Assembly (NCBI RefSeq): GCF_004379255.2
Contig: NC_056047.1
Location: forward strand, 18,180,293-18,244,292
Origin: Salvia splendens
Lineage: Eukaryota; Streptophyta; Magnoliopsida; Lamiales; Lamiaceae
Direction of reading: 5' to 3'
DNA length: 64,000 nucleotides
Under the pieces are notes generated by a model. That model made no database searches. It was not told the origin of the DNA and saw only the letters and a program-made list of their open reading frames with translations. This document shows positions 44,508 through 56,365 of this stretch, piece after piece; the first letter of the stretch is position 1, and every line of letters starts with the position of its first letter. A program made the translations under genes and the position numbers.

Positions 44508-45683
44508 TTCCTCCCACTCCCAAAATTCACAAGAAATTGCAGCAGGTTGAGGAGAGGAAGGAGGGATTTTTTCTTCTTCAAGAAAATTGAAAGTTTAGAT
44601 CTTTTTCTTTGTTTTGCAATAATAATGTCTTTCTTTGTTTTGGTTGTGTTGTTTGAGGTGAGGAAGGGGAGAAAATGGAAAGGAAAGAGGAGCTTTGTAA
44701 TGAAGCAATATCAAGGCAAGATCTGACCAGATTTCTACCAAAGATTTTGTTGCATTATACTTCCAGCTTGGAATTGAACTGCAAGGCAAGCAATACAGAT
44801 TGGAAAGGAAAAAGAATAGTGCAAAACCTAATCTTTGAACGTGGGCTTGAACACTTTTTTCTAAACTATATTAACTAATCTCCATTTTTTAAAATTTATT
44901 TAATTGTTATACTATTCCATTGATTGTTATACTACAGAAAAAAGAAGAGAAAGTAAAGTTAGTTTTTATCTGGTTTAATATAATAGTAGTATCAATTTTT
45001 TGGCCTGGTGCAGATAAAAATCTGTTTTTTTTATAATATCTCTAAGTTTTGTTCTAATTAAAAAATCACTACGTACGTTATTTGAGTAACAAAGTGCATT
45101 TGCCCAATAAAAGAATAAATAACTAACCAATGTGGCCTTTGCTTCTTCTATTATGTGTATTTTCTGATTAGGTAAATATGAGGCTATTTATGCTTTAAAT
45201 TTAAAGACTTAAGAAATGAAGCTAAAAGTTAATTTAGTTGTTGAATTGAGTTTATTCTAAGTGTTAGAGATGACGAGTAATAGTTCCGTTGCAAAATTAT
45301 ATCATGAAAGTAGTACTCCTTTGTCTCACTCAAGATGTCTACGTTCTTGAGTGAAAAGATAGTAGAATATTTTAATGAGAAGAGATAATGCGAGAGATTT
45401 ATTTTCAAAATGTAGAAAGTGAACATGACTGAGTTTGAGTTTAGTGTAAATATATTAAATTAGAACCGACTAGTTTCTACTGCTGATTATTTACATGAAA
45501 ATATACAAGAGTTTTTGGTGACTTTCTTTATTTGAAAAATATTTTTGGACGATTATTTTCTCAGCCGTCTTGATGTTGCTTTCGTCATTTTCTTTCCAAC
45601 AAATCTTTTGTGAGATTGAGTTTGAAATTTATACTCCTACCAATCTTAGTCGTTTGTTGGTTCACTCTCACGCAGAAAAATAT
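44508..45683. other. Response regulator 5' flank, then AT-rich intergenic DNA
   Basis: 44508-44800 is probably leader and promoter. The rest has no gene that I recognise. Confidence 0.4.
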
Positions 45684-45906
45684 AGTTCATCCGTCTCATA
45701 AAAATATGCACTCTTTCTTTTTTAATCCGTCCTATAAAAATATGCAATTTTCAATTTTGGAAACTCCTTTCACTCTAATGAGGTGAGACTCATTCTCCAC
45801 TAACAATACTTTAATTACTTTTTCTCTCTACCTCTCTCTTACTTTCCCAATTTTGCATTAAAACCCGTACCGAACCCAAAGTGCATATTCTTTGGGGACG
45901 GATGTA
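45684..45906. mobile_element. Stowaway-like MITE
   Basis: TTCATCCGTCTCATAAAAAT at the left, GGGGACGGATGTAGTA at the right, with the shared interior (AATGAGGTGAGACTCATTCT) of the 6293/38263 subfamily. A fragment of another MITE end follows at about 45990-46060. Confidence 0.78.
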
Positions 45907-46869
45907 GTAGTATTTGGGTTGTTTTGTCTACCTCACACAGTCACACTTCAGTCAATCGACATTCATGGCACATTAATTTAGGAAAATTTCAGTACTGCCT
46001 CGCGTCATAAGTGGCACATTTGTTTTTGGAATATTCCACCTTAAATGACACATTTTTTAAAATATAAACATCGGTTGACGCTTTGTTAATATTTTCTGTT
46101 GCTGTTATTTTATTATATGTTGATATTTTTTAATGATCTAGATCATAGTTTGAAGTTTATACAATATTTAGCGTTTGCATTTAATCAATACCCAATATTA
46201 CATTGATTATAGTTGCTGCTAATGGAAAATTATTTAAAATAGAGAATTAGAAAGAAATACTGCCTTCATAACTTAGAAGATATTACTACTAACAACTTTT
46301 TGAAGGGGGAAAATATGATGAAAAAAACTAAACAAAATAATAGTACTACTATATCAATTATCATGTAGACATGTAGTGAAGTTTTGAAAGTGGTCATGCA
46401 GATATTAAATACTACTATTATATAAGTTGCGAATTTTAGCTTTGACCATCTAGAAATCCGATGGCATTTTGAATTGGCAGATTGAAAAGTTTGATTGAAT
46501 TCTTTGTTTCATTCACATCTGCACTATGTCTAGTGCCTCAATTGTTGAAATTTATAATAATTAATGAGACAAATTTCAGTGACTCGAGTTTACTTATTTA
46601 TCATAAGGTCCCATGATAATAATTGTCTAACATATCCAAAAATGATTTTTATTTTTATTTTTATTTTTACTTTTTCCCTTATTTTTTTTTGAGATAATAG
46701 TTATTTAATTGGCGAATTTTAGTCAAATTGTAGCAAGTCCCACAAATATAAGATTTGAAAACAAAATATGAATCACGAAGAATTAAATTTTGTCAATTGT
46801 TTCAACCGTGTACAAAATCTCATATTTTGCGATGTTCATAATTGACTAAGAAAAAAAGCAAGATTGCTC
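45907..46869. other. Intergenic, AT-rich
   Basis: Only a partial MITE end near 45990-46060 was noticed. No gene. Confidence 0.4.
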
Positions 46870-47262
46870 TTTATGTGAATGGCTAAAAAAATCATGAAAT
46901 TTGATCAAATTCTGGTCTATTTCATAAATTTTAAAAATTGCCAATTTTTATTATAGCTTTGACATTTTTGTCAATTGTCCCATAGTCTATGATTTTGGAG
47001 AAATTATGTATGCTTTTGGTAAAAACGAAAAATATCTTGAGAACAAAACATTCAGCTATTTAAACGACATCATTTAATATATTTAGTCAATTATGCCGTT
47101 AATGTTAACATATGTACGCATTATGTTGATAAGTTCAAGTGCGTAGTATGGTAAAAATTTTGCTATAGGACAATTGAGTAAAATATCAAAGTTATAGTAT
47201 AATTGGCTATTTTGAAAGTTGCGGAAATAAATCAGAATTCGTGGTTTTTTTGGGATATAAGC
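46870..47262. mobile_element. Probable MULE-like MITE with long inverted repeats
   Basis: The left arm (TTCATAAATTTTAAAAATTG, then GCTTTGACATTTTTGTCAATTG) matches the reverse complement of the right arm (about 47160-47255) over roughly 90 bp with scattered changes. No target duplication could be fixed. Confidence 0.55.
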
Positions 47263-47343
47263 CGATCCTCTAAAAATATTAGGATAAACTTTATAAGAAT
47301 TTTTTTTATTAAAAATGTGGATAAAATGAAGTGATTAAATAAA

Positions 47344-48416
47344 GACTGAACTACCCTAATAGTCTCTAGACAATAAACTTGTCGAAAAATGCACTAATGG
47401 TCCCTAAAAATTTTATACTCCCTCCGTTCAAGATATTAGACTCGTATACCACTTTGGGGTGCCCCAACATACTTGAGAAATTTCTATTTATGGTAAAAAT
47501 TTACTTTATTACAACCCCACTTACACCATTAAACAACACCTCCTAAAGTAACCCTAGGCACCACTAGTGTGAATATTTAATGTTTGGGGGCATTTTGGAC
47601 CTTTCTACTATATCTTTAAATTTTATTTTATTTTTTCTTCCATAATCATTTTCTTTTAAAAACTCAATTAAACCCTCATTTAAATAATAAACCAAATTTT
47701 TAAATTATGCTTTATTTATTTTTATAATTAAATATTATTTATTATACAACTCAATCAATATGTATGTTCGTGAAGAAAAAATTAAATCTAATAGTAACAT
47801 TTTTTAGTAAAAATATTAAAGTGAACTATAGAAAATTCAACTTAAATATTTTAAATTTGAGAAGAAAAAAATATTATAGTGAACTATAGTAATTTTTTAT
47901 TTAAAAAATGTTAATTAAATATTTAAATGTTACTCCCTATACTTAAGTGAAAAATAAATATTTTAATTACGTTAATTAAAATATAGTATAGTAAAAAATA
48001 TTTTTAAGTTAATAATTAAAATTTAAGTGAATTATATCTAACGTAAATTAAAGCGAACTCTTGCAAGTAACATTTTTTACTAAAAATATTAAAGTAAACT
48101 ATAGTATTTTTTTCATTCTAAAGTTTAATCTATATGTTATTCAAGTAATTATTCAAAAAATTTATGTGAATTAATTTAAAAGGTGCTTTTGTGTATGTCC
48201 AAAAAAATTGCATAAGTGAAGAGGTATCAAAACTGTAATTTTCAGATACCGAAAATGGCCTACATGGCATTTAGGAGATTTTTCAAATGCAGAGGGGTAT
48301 AAAAGACCGACAGGTACCAAAAATGTAATTTCTAAGGACCAAAAAGGCTATAAAATTTTTAAGGGACCATTGGTGCATTTTTCGACAAGATCAGAGACTA
48401 TTAGTGTAGTTCCCTC
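47344..48416. mobile_element. Mutator-like non-autonomous element, 9-bp target duplication
   Basis: A perfect 9-bp duplication TTAAATAAA flanks the element (47335-47343, 48417-48425). The inverted ends are about 75 bp: the left GAACTACCCTAATAGTCTC matches the reverse complement of the right GAGACTATTAGTGTAGTTC, and the shared block CGAAAAATGCACTAATGGTC follows further in. The 9-bp duplication plus long inverted ends are the MULE signature. The interior is AT-rich with a Stowaway-like left end at about 47417 (nested or captured) and no coding region. Confidence 0.85.
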
Positions 48417-48425
48417 TTAAATAAA

Positions 48426-49289
48426 TTTATCAATGAGCCTATGACCCTATCCTAGATAAAAAAAATATTTAAAACTATAAACACATAGGCACAAATCTAT
48501 ATTCAGGTATCCAAAAAAGTCTTTACATCAATCACCCAAACCCGTACTTTAAAACTGGTGAGTATCGGGTCGGGATCGGGTATAACTAAAACCCGAGAAC
48601 TAAATTAGTAGCCCTAAATTGAAACAATGGCTAATTATCTAATTAATTATATATCTTACCTTTAGATTCGAATCAAGTAAATATAAGAAGTTTGAAACCA
48701 TATTAAGAGCTGCTAAACAAACACAAGCAAGCTATTTAATTATTACTAATAAAGTTTACAAAACTCTCTCTCTCTCTCAAACACACGCACGCACTAACCG
48801 TAAATAGACATGTTTTTAATTAAAGAATTTATGGTATAGTTGGGATTTTCGTATTGTTCCAAAACAAAACAATAAAATGTTAAGATGAGCTGTTGAACTG
48901 ATATCTTAAATGATAAACAAAGTTCAACAAATGAGATGCATTGAACCTTCCTCCATTGCAGTTTTCTTTATTAGATATGCTTTGTGCATGAAATCTACTT
49001 TTATTATATGTATACGATTGACTTAACAATATGGTTTTATTTATTCTAGTTATAAACTAAGATTTATATACTGTCTTCCAACCAAACTTGAAATTGTTAA
49101 ATTAATAGAGTTTTTTGGCAATGCATCATATATTTCCTTTAAAAAATGTATTTGATTGTTTCCATTAACTTTTATATATTGTAGTATATGCACAGATACA
49201 CGTACACGTACCATATATATTTTTTGAAATATTTTGGTTTTTCGTAAATTTGTATAAGTTAAATATTTACCTAGTCAAGAAAATATTGT
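48426..49289. other. Intergenic, AT-rich
   Basis: A (CT)n run near 48764-48778. No gene. Confidence 0.4.
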
Positions 49290-49297
49290 ACTGTAAG

Positions 49298-50252
49298 CAG
49301 GGACGAAGCCACGTTGGGGCCTGGGGGGCCCATGGGCCCCTCAGCTATTCTAACTATTACTATATATATATATTATATATGATGCATACATTAATATCCA
49401 GTTATCTAGCTTAGATGGTTGGTGTGGTGGTCTACCCTCCAGTAGTTCTAGGATCGAACCTGGCTCCACCCTCCCATTTTATTTTTCCACTAAGTATTGC
49501 TGCATCAATTTCTACACTCTAATAGCTCTAGGATTGATTCCTTGGCTCTCTCATTTGTTTTGAAATGCATCCTGTTCTTCTAATTTAGTTAATTTACTTT
49601 TATTTCACTTTAGTTTAGTTCTTTTTAATATTTTCTGTTTTACTTCTTAATTCTCCAAATTGTCTTAGTACAAAAAGACATGCATTTTTTCTCCATTTCA
49701 TCTTAGCTTAGTATAGTTCTTTATAATTATTTAAGAATTGCTTTCTCAACATAAATTATCTTACTCCAAAAAATATGTGCTGATTCTTTTATTTGTTTTA
49801 CTTTCTTATTCCAAGTTGTCTTCATTCAAAAATCATGCGATTTTCTTCATTTCAATTTAATTATATAGTCAAGTTTAGTACTAGTACTAGTACTTTTTAG
49901 TTATTTCAAAATTGTTTCCTTATTCCAAATGATCTCGCTCCAAAAAAGTATGCGCTTTTTCTTGTTATCTATTTTCTTTGTCATTTTAATTAAGTTTTTT
50001 CACATAAACACTCACAAAAATCTATTCTATTATTATACACACTCTTACTGTCTAAGTTCATTTTACATTGATTCAATTTCTTGTCATATACATTGAATTT
50101 TAGTGTGATCTACCTATATCGACGTCACTTTTAACGATAATCATTGTGCACCGACGAGAAAATATCCCACATATGTTAAAATGACTTGAATACCCTACAA
50201 CTATTAACGGCGATTTGTGCCCCCCAACGTAGAAATCCTGGCTTCGTCACTG
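49298..50252. mobile_element. Non-autonomous hAT-like element, 955 bp
   Basis: A perfect 8-bp target duplication ACTGTAAG (49290-49297, 50253-50260) flanks the inverted ends CAGGGACGAAGCC and GGCTTCGTCACTG. The 8-bp duplication and CAG-type ends fit hAT. No transposase was found. At 49411-49475 there is a tRNA-like segment (TGGTTGGTGTGGTGG, then GGATCGAACCTGG) resembling A and B boxes. Confidence 0.85.
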
Positions 50253-50260
50253 ACTGTAAG

Positions 50261-53200
50261 TACTAATAATTAGGTAATATACTCGAAGTCATATCAGCCC
50301 AAGTGATTGAACGGATCGACCTTTTATTTATTCATTACAAAAAAAATGTTAAGAACATTTTTTAATGTAATTAAGGACGTTAATTTGTGTTTCCAAATAT
50401 ACCACCAACGCTTAACAAACATCTTATTTGTGTCCTAAATGAAATTAGAGGACACAAATGAAATTAAGGGACACAAATGAGAGCTGTCGTAAAAAAGTTA
50501 AAGATTAAGTTAATTTGTTATTTATTTATAAACGCTTTCTTTTGTATCCTAAATTATGTTATTTTTAAAAAAATTTCAATACAAGTAAGTGTCTCAATTT
50601 TTGTGTTCCTAAATGAAAATACTTCTAAGTTTTTTTGTAGTGATAATAGTTATAATAAAACATCAATAAATAAGTTCAATGCACATTGATAGCAGAACAA
50701 ATAATAAACTATGCAAGAGCTTGTACTATCAAGATATCATATGGATGGTTTTAATTTCAAAATGTTAATATTACTATTAAATTTGATTTTGATAATACTA
50801 GCTTTTACTATATATAATGAATATAATTAAAGAATTTTAATGTCTTAGGTATCTTCTTAGCTTAACAACGTGTACGGAATCGGAATCAGTCTTCGAACAA
50901 TTTCTGCAACAAAATTACTCTCCCAACATATGATGACTCCAAACAATTAATTAATTGATATGAGTTTACATAGACACATGAAAAATGTATAATGCACTGT
51001 TACGAATTCGATTTTTTTATTTTGCACATATAGCCATTACAAATTTACAACGGATTATAACGTATAATTGAAATTCAACTAAAATAAAATAGTGGCCAAA
51101 ACTTTTTATCATCGCACATTCGCACTTGAATAAATACATCAAATTAAAAAAGGAAATGAGTAGAAGATGGAATTAAAAGCATAAAAAGAGAGAGTAAATG
51201 GGGTTGGTCCAAAGAAACTCCAATTCCAAGGAAGGATTTGGTCTTAAAATTGAAGGATTCGTTTGTTTAGTTATGAGTTTTCAAAATCATGATTCTTGCC
51301 GGATATTGTGGGTCAGGAAAATTTTACTACACACAATGATACAAACAAGATTAATGGATGTTGGGGTCGTATCCTTATCGGTTGATCCATAACAAATCCA
51401 AGAGTTCGGGTAAAGTAGGAGTACTAATATTTCAATTATTTTTATTCATTTTATAAAATCAGTATACTTTAGTTTTATTCTCCAGGTTTAAATCGTGTAA
51501 ATCAGGTACAAAACTCAAGTTTAATACTTAATTTTACATTTTAATTGTAATCATATAATACTTATCGTGTTCGGGTCGTTATATTGTTATTATTGTATCG
51601 TGTCAACCCATATTATATCATGGTGTATGTGTGTCGTGTTTGTGTTTGAAAGTAACATATTGTGTTTATATTTGGGTTAAGATTCTTAACAGTTTAAATT
51701 CGAATTAAACTTTATTAAATTGAGTTATTATCTGGTTGACCCGATTCATTCAATCTAATAGTATGCAGGTACGTGTAATATGCAAGTGCATATATCAGTA
51801 TTTTACTACAGAATTAATAATACTTGGGTGTTTACCGTTACAATGAGGGCTATTTATAGGAAGAACATGAATTTGAGTAATTTAAAATGAATAGACTGGT
51901 GTTTAGGTTGCGTTGATTTTCAGGCTTTCTAGTTGCAAAAGATAATATTGATTTATGTACATTCTTATTTCCTCCAAATCATTAACAAAAATGGCAATCT
52001 TAGGGCCACACACAAAATCTTTTTGCCAGCTTGTTTATTCCTCCAATGTTTCCTTGTTCTTGTCTTTGTTTTTTTTTTTGTTTTGAAATGCATAATTTAT
52101 GGGGGGTTTCCTACAACTAGCTCATTCTAGAAAGATATCCATGATAACTTATGTAGAGAGCATGTCATCATATTATTCCAAGTTTCCAACTATGGTTTTT
52201 TAGTATGACAAATTTTGTGTTTAATTACATGTAGTTTAGCTTTGCATTAATTGGACAAAGCATATGGTATTTGACTTTACCCACTCAATAGAATATTTGC
52301 AGATCTCTAAATTGATTTGCAATATAGAAATAGCAATACTGTTACTCTTAAATGTGTTTTGGTATCATAGCATTAAACATTTTTTTATTAATATTTAATG
52401 TAGTAAGGAGAATATGAATAGTATATGTTTTTATTGTTGGCCACATTATTGTACGTTGCCCATAAGGAGGGATGTTGGGGCAAATTTGTTGTGTCCCTAT
52501 ACAACCCCATGAGGCCAATTTGTTTGTTTCACCAAATCCCTTATCTTTTGCTTTATATATGGAGTAGTTTTTTTTAAAATCAAATCAAGATCATATTGTG
52601 TTAAAAGATTGATGATTCATATAGTATGTATGCATTTGTGAGGGAACAAGGAACATGAACCTTTCATTTTTGTTGCTATAGGAAAGAAAACTTTCCAATA
52701 CAAACAAACTCCATTTGTATCACTCTAAACAAGATTGAATTCGAACTTGCTTATTTACTCATCGATCCACTAACTCCGCAAGCTTAATCATCTATGATTC
52801 AATAAGGTATGTATAATACTTTACTATGTTTAGTCTACCATTTAAACTCGTTGTGACAAAAATAAATTCACTTTGCAACATAAATGAATGAGATTACCAA
52901 ATGCAACCAAGTCAGGCTTGAATTGCATTTAATTACTAACAAAATAAAAAAAAAAAAAGTCACTTCAACATTTGAAACCACTAAATCCAACAAAATGAAA
53001 ATTACAATTATTAGAGATTATATGGGCTCTTGAATTATCCAAAATATAATTTGGTATGTGATGTGAATCAAATTGTTGTTATTTTTATTATCGGTTTTAT
53101 ATATGCATTTTTTCAGTATTTTTTAAACTTGCTTTAGCAGTAATTTAATCTGATAGGTTTTGGACTGAGGCAAAACGATAAGACGACAATTTCGGCGTGT

Positions 53201-53623
53201 AAAAAGGCACAGACCATGCGAAAGGCTACCAAACGCACGACCCGTGCATGAATAGTCAAAAGAGAGACGCCTTCAGAGCAAATGGTACAGACCGTGCATT
53301 ATTAATAATAATATAGAGAAGGCTTATCTACATTATTATCATTTTTCTAAACTGAGTGCTCAAAACGAAATGCCTCTACAACAATGGGACGGAGGGAGTA
53401 CTATATCTCAAAATTCCACAACATAAGAGCGTAGAAATACAAAAATATAGTAGTAGAAGTTGACCTATCACTTTTGATGATCATACTATGATTCAATAAC
53501 AACTGCAATCTGTGAGCGAAAAAAAACTACAATCTGGCACAGGAAAAACTGAAAATCTGCTTAAGTCACAACCTGCACTTGTATACGAAACCAAACATAT
53601 AGCGTAGGGGCTTTGGCTACGAC
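50261..53623. other. Gene desert, AT-rich
   Basis: No gene was recognised in more than 3 kb. Noted: short repeats GGACACAAATGA(A/G)A at 50450-50480, a GTGTCGTGTT-type repeat remnant at 51551-51760, a poly-T run at about 52070, one Stowaway end (GGGACGGAGGGAGTA) at 53385-53400, and an unassigned GC-richer patch at 53185-53300. Confidence 0.4.
51551..51760. repeat. Diverged copy of the GTGTCGTGTT repeat family
   Basis: GTTCGGGTCGTTATATTG, GTGTCGTGTTTGTGTTTGA and a TGGTTGACCCGATTCATT segment match, loosely, the array at 58735-59130. Older and more decayed. Confidence 0.55.
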
Positions 53624-55879
53624 TTACAAGATCTTGAATTTTCGCTCTACAGCATTCGTAATAATAGAAATGGCATATGCAGCACTCAATGGATATTCGG
53701 AGACTGCAAGGAAACATCAAGATCATCAGAATTACACACACAACAAAAAATGAAAACCATGTGGAAATCTTGGCCTGACCAATTAGGTAAAATTGTTGAA
53801 TTACTTCGTAAACTAGATGATGATCTCTCTTCAGATATACTATATATTAATCAACAGCATATGTCAACTCACTGTACCAAGGTTATTATTCAAATAAGTG
53901 ATTTGAACAGAGAAGTGACTGCACAAACAAGTTGATCACCAAAGGCCCATGATTATGTTGGTTTTTAGTGACTAATTTGGTAATATGCCTTCCACTTAGA
54001 GAGGTTGGTATTAATCATATTATGATTTATCCATATCATTCCTATGCTTCTCTTCCTTTCTAGTACTACTATTTTTCAGGGAGAGATAATTAAATCCATC
54101 AATCAAACTGTAAAAGATAAAGCTAAGGCATTTGACAATGGTGATTTTGTGGGCCCAGAGTCCCAGACTGAAATAAATCGCCAATCGTAACAATCCACAA
54201 GAAACATCTGATTGCTTGGTTTTTAGAAAATTTAGGGGCTTGCTGTTCATCATTCTGAATGAACCTAAACCAAAATCAAGGCTTAGGTGTTCCTTAGGTA
54301 TGAGAAGAGGGGAAACTATTATACCTCTTTCCTCACACTTTTCAAATATAAGGAGCAGAACATATAAGCAAAACCCTGCAAAAAGATGTTGAGTTAAGCT
54401 TATACATATCACAACACTTACTTGAAATGTAATCTTCAACATAATCTTCATCAATTTTTCCATGGGACATTGCTCCTACCTGTCGATGCACCAGAGAAGA
54501 ATGTTAACAAATTTAAGTTAAATGAATAGCATTGATAAAGAGCATTAAATAAAACAAGGGAGGACAAAGTAACGAGAAAGACTGGTAATGTACCACAAAT
54601 ACTAAATCCAATTCTTCGTTGATTTTACCAACATAGTTGTGCATGTCAATCAGCTTTTCCGAACTATGAGAGAAGCCTGTAGTCCAGTAAAACCAGTTGA
54701 TATTTAATTCGGCAGCAAGCACAAACACTAAAGCCACAAATCAGCAAAGAAAATCCACTTCACCTATTTTACGGCTGTTGGTGGGTAGATACTGGGTCAC
54801 AGGGTTCTTCACAAGGCGTAAAAGTTTTTCACCATTGCCAGTTGCAGTAATGTGCAGCTTTTGCAACAATTGTACTGTAACAGTCAATAAGAAAGATCAC
54901 AAGTGTAATCCATAAACAATACATTTCAGATGGAAATTGCAAAATGTGCTACATTAAATTGTTGTACTGACCCATGAGGCCGGAGAACCTCTTATATGTT
55001 CTTGGCAGACGCGCGTGGGGCTTGATCTCCAATAGAAGACCTTGTTGTGTCCTTACATACAGAGCTTTCAGTCTCCCACTTTTGTTCACGCGACTATCTA
55101 AAATTGTTTGGATTGCCTAAAATTGCCAACATATTGTTTAGAGAACACAGTGTTACAAGTGTTGAAAAAAGTGAACATGTATTCCACAATCAATATCATC
55201 ACCTCTAAAGAAAAACCTAAAATTGGCAACATAATGTTTTGAGAAAACAGAGTTACAAGCGTTGATGTTCAAGAAAAAAGTGAGCATGTATTCCACAATC
55301 AATATCATCAGCTCTAAATCAAAACAAAATTTATCTGGATTCTCTAATCTTCACAAGCAAAAACAGGTACAACTATTCGTTTCTAGATAAAGGAAATGCA
55401 ATCAATTTGAGTTGAATACACAAAACGAGTATGAACAAAACATAATCAATACCTGAAAAGCAATATCGGGGCGATAATCAGCGGGGTTCCGCTTATTCTT
55501 CGCCAGAAATGTGGCATGCTCGTCGGAACTCAATAGCTGATAAGTCTGTCACCAAAAACAAACAGATCAAAACACAATCCTCATCAAAACACACACAATG
55601 TTAGGGTACAAAAGTTCGAACCTTGCCGACTTTGGCAATCTCCAAAGAGGCCTTTTCAAGAACAAAGATGACTCGCTGCTTGTTACTCCCCGTATCCAGC
55701 GGAGCAATCGGAATCCCGGGCAATTCACTAACCAAATTTTCCTCCTTTTCAGAGTCCGAGCCGGAGCCGTCCGTCTTCACTCTCTTCGACGGCTCCGCCA
55801 TTTCGACTGATTGCTCCCTATCGTATTTCTCATCTTTGTTCTTCCTTTTCTGCCCTTTCATTTTGTATGTCCGCCCCAT
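53624..55879 (-). CDS. EMG1: EMG1/NEP1, 18S rRNA pseudouridine N1-methyltransferase
   Basis: Seven exons: 55879-55622, 55545-55453, 55116-54972, 54874-54764, 54676-54594, 54479-54422 and 53703-53624. They give 275 aa. The basic N terminus (KGQKRKNKDEKYDRE) and an acidic linker precede the SPOUT-fold core. Visible blocks: RVIFVLEKASLEIAKVGK, YRPDIAFQAIQTILDSRVNK, LYVRTQQGLLLEIKPHARLP, TYKRFSGLM, LVKNPVTQYLP, DLVFVVGAMSHGKID and YPLSAAYAISI. Nep1 methylates a hypermodified pseudouridine of small-subunit rRNA and is needed for 40S biogenesis in the nucleolus. The last exon is 719 bp from the previous one but joins in phase and supplies the family C terminus. Alternative starts at 55861 and 55801 are possible. 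Confidence 0.94.
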
Positions 55880-56057
55880 GATTTTCCCTAATTTCTTGCC
55901 CTAGAAAGCGCTGGAATTGAGTGAGCTTTGGAAATTAGGGTTTTAGAAGAAACGAAGAAGAGAGGTTTAGGCTCATATCCCTTTTTCTCAATTTGTTTAT
56001 ATTTGGTGGACAGATTTTGTCCACGTGGCCATATGATATATGCCCAATTACATTTTA
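55880..56057 (-). other. EMG1 5' leader/promoter side
   Basis: A short stretch between the EMG1 start and the next transposable element. No other feature was recognised. Confidence 0.4.
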
Positions 56058-56365
56058 CGCTATCCACAGTAAGGAATAGCCCAGCCATAGCCTAGCCACA
56101 AACTTCTTCTGCCACATTATCAGCACTAAAAATCCTCCTGCCACATCATCAAAACAAGCAAATAGTTCAGCCATAGCCTAGCCACATCACTAATAACAAT
56201 TATATAAAAATGAAATAATTAACAATCACACAATATACAGAATTTAATTTACGAGACATATACGGGAAACATTAATAATACTATTAAAATTTTAAAAATT
56301 ACAATAATTTAAAAAAAGTACAATAATTTTAAAAAATTACAATAATTTTAAAAAAGTACAATAAT

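Noticed and set aside
54020..54463. 147-aa minus-strand frame
   Set aside because: It reads from an EMG1 exon start region into intron sequence. The spliced gene model accounts for the coding part.
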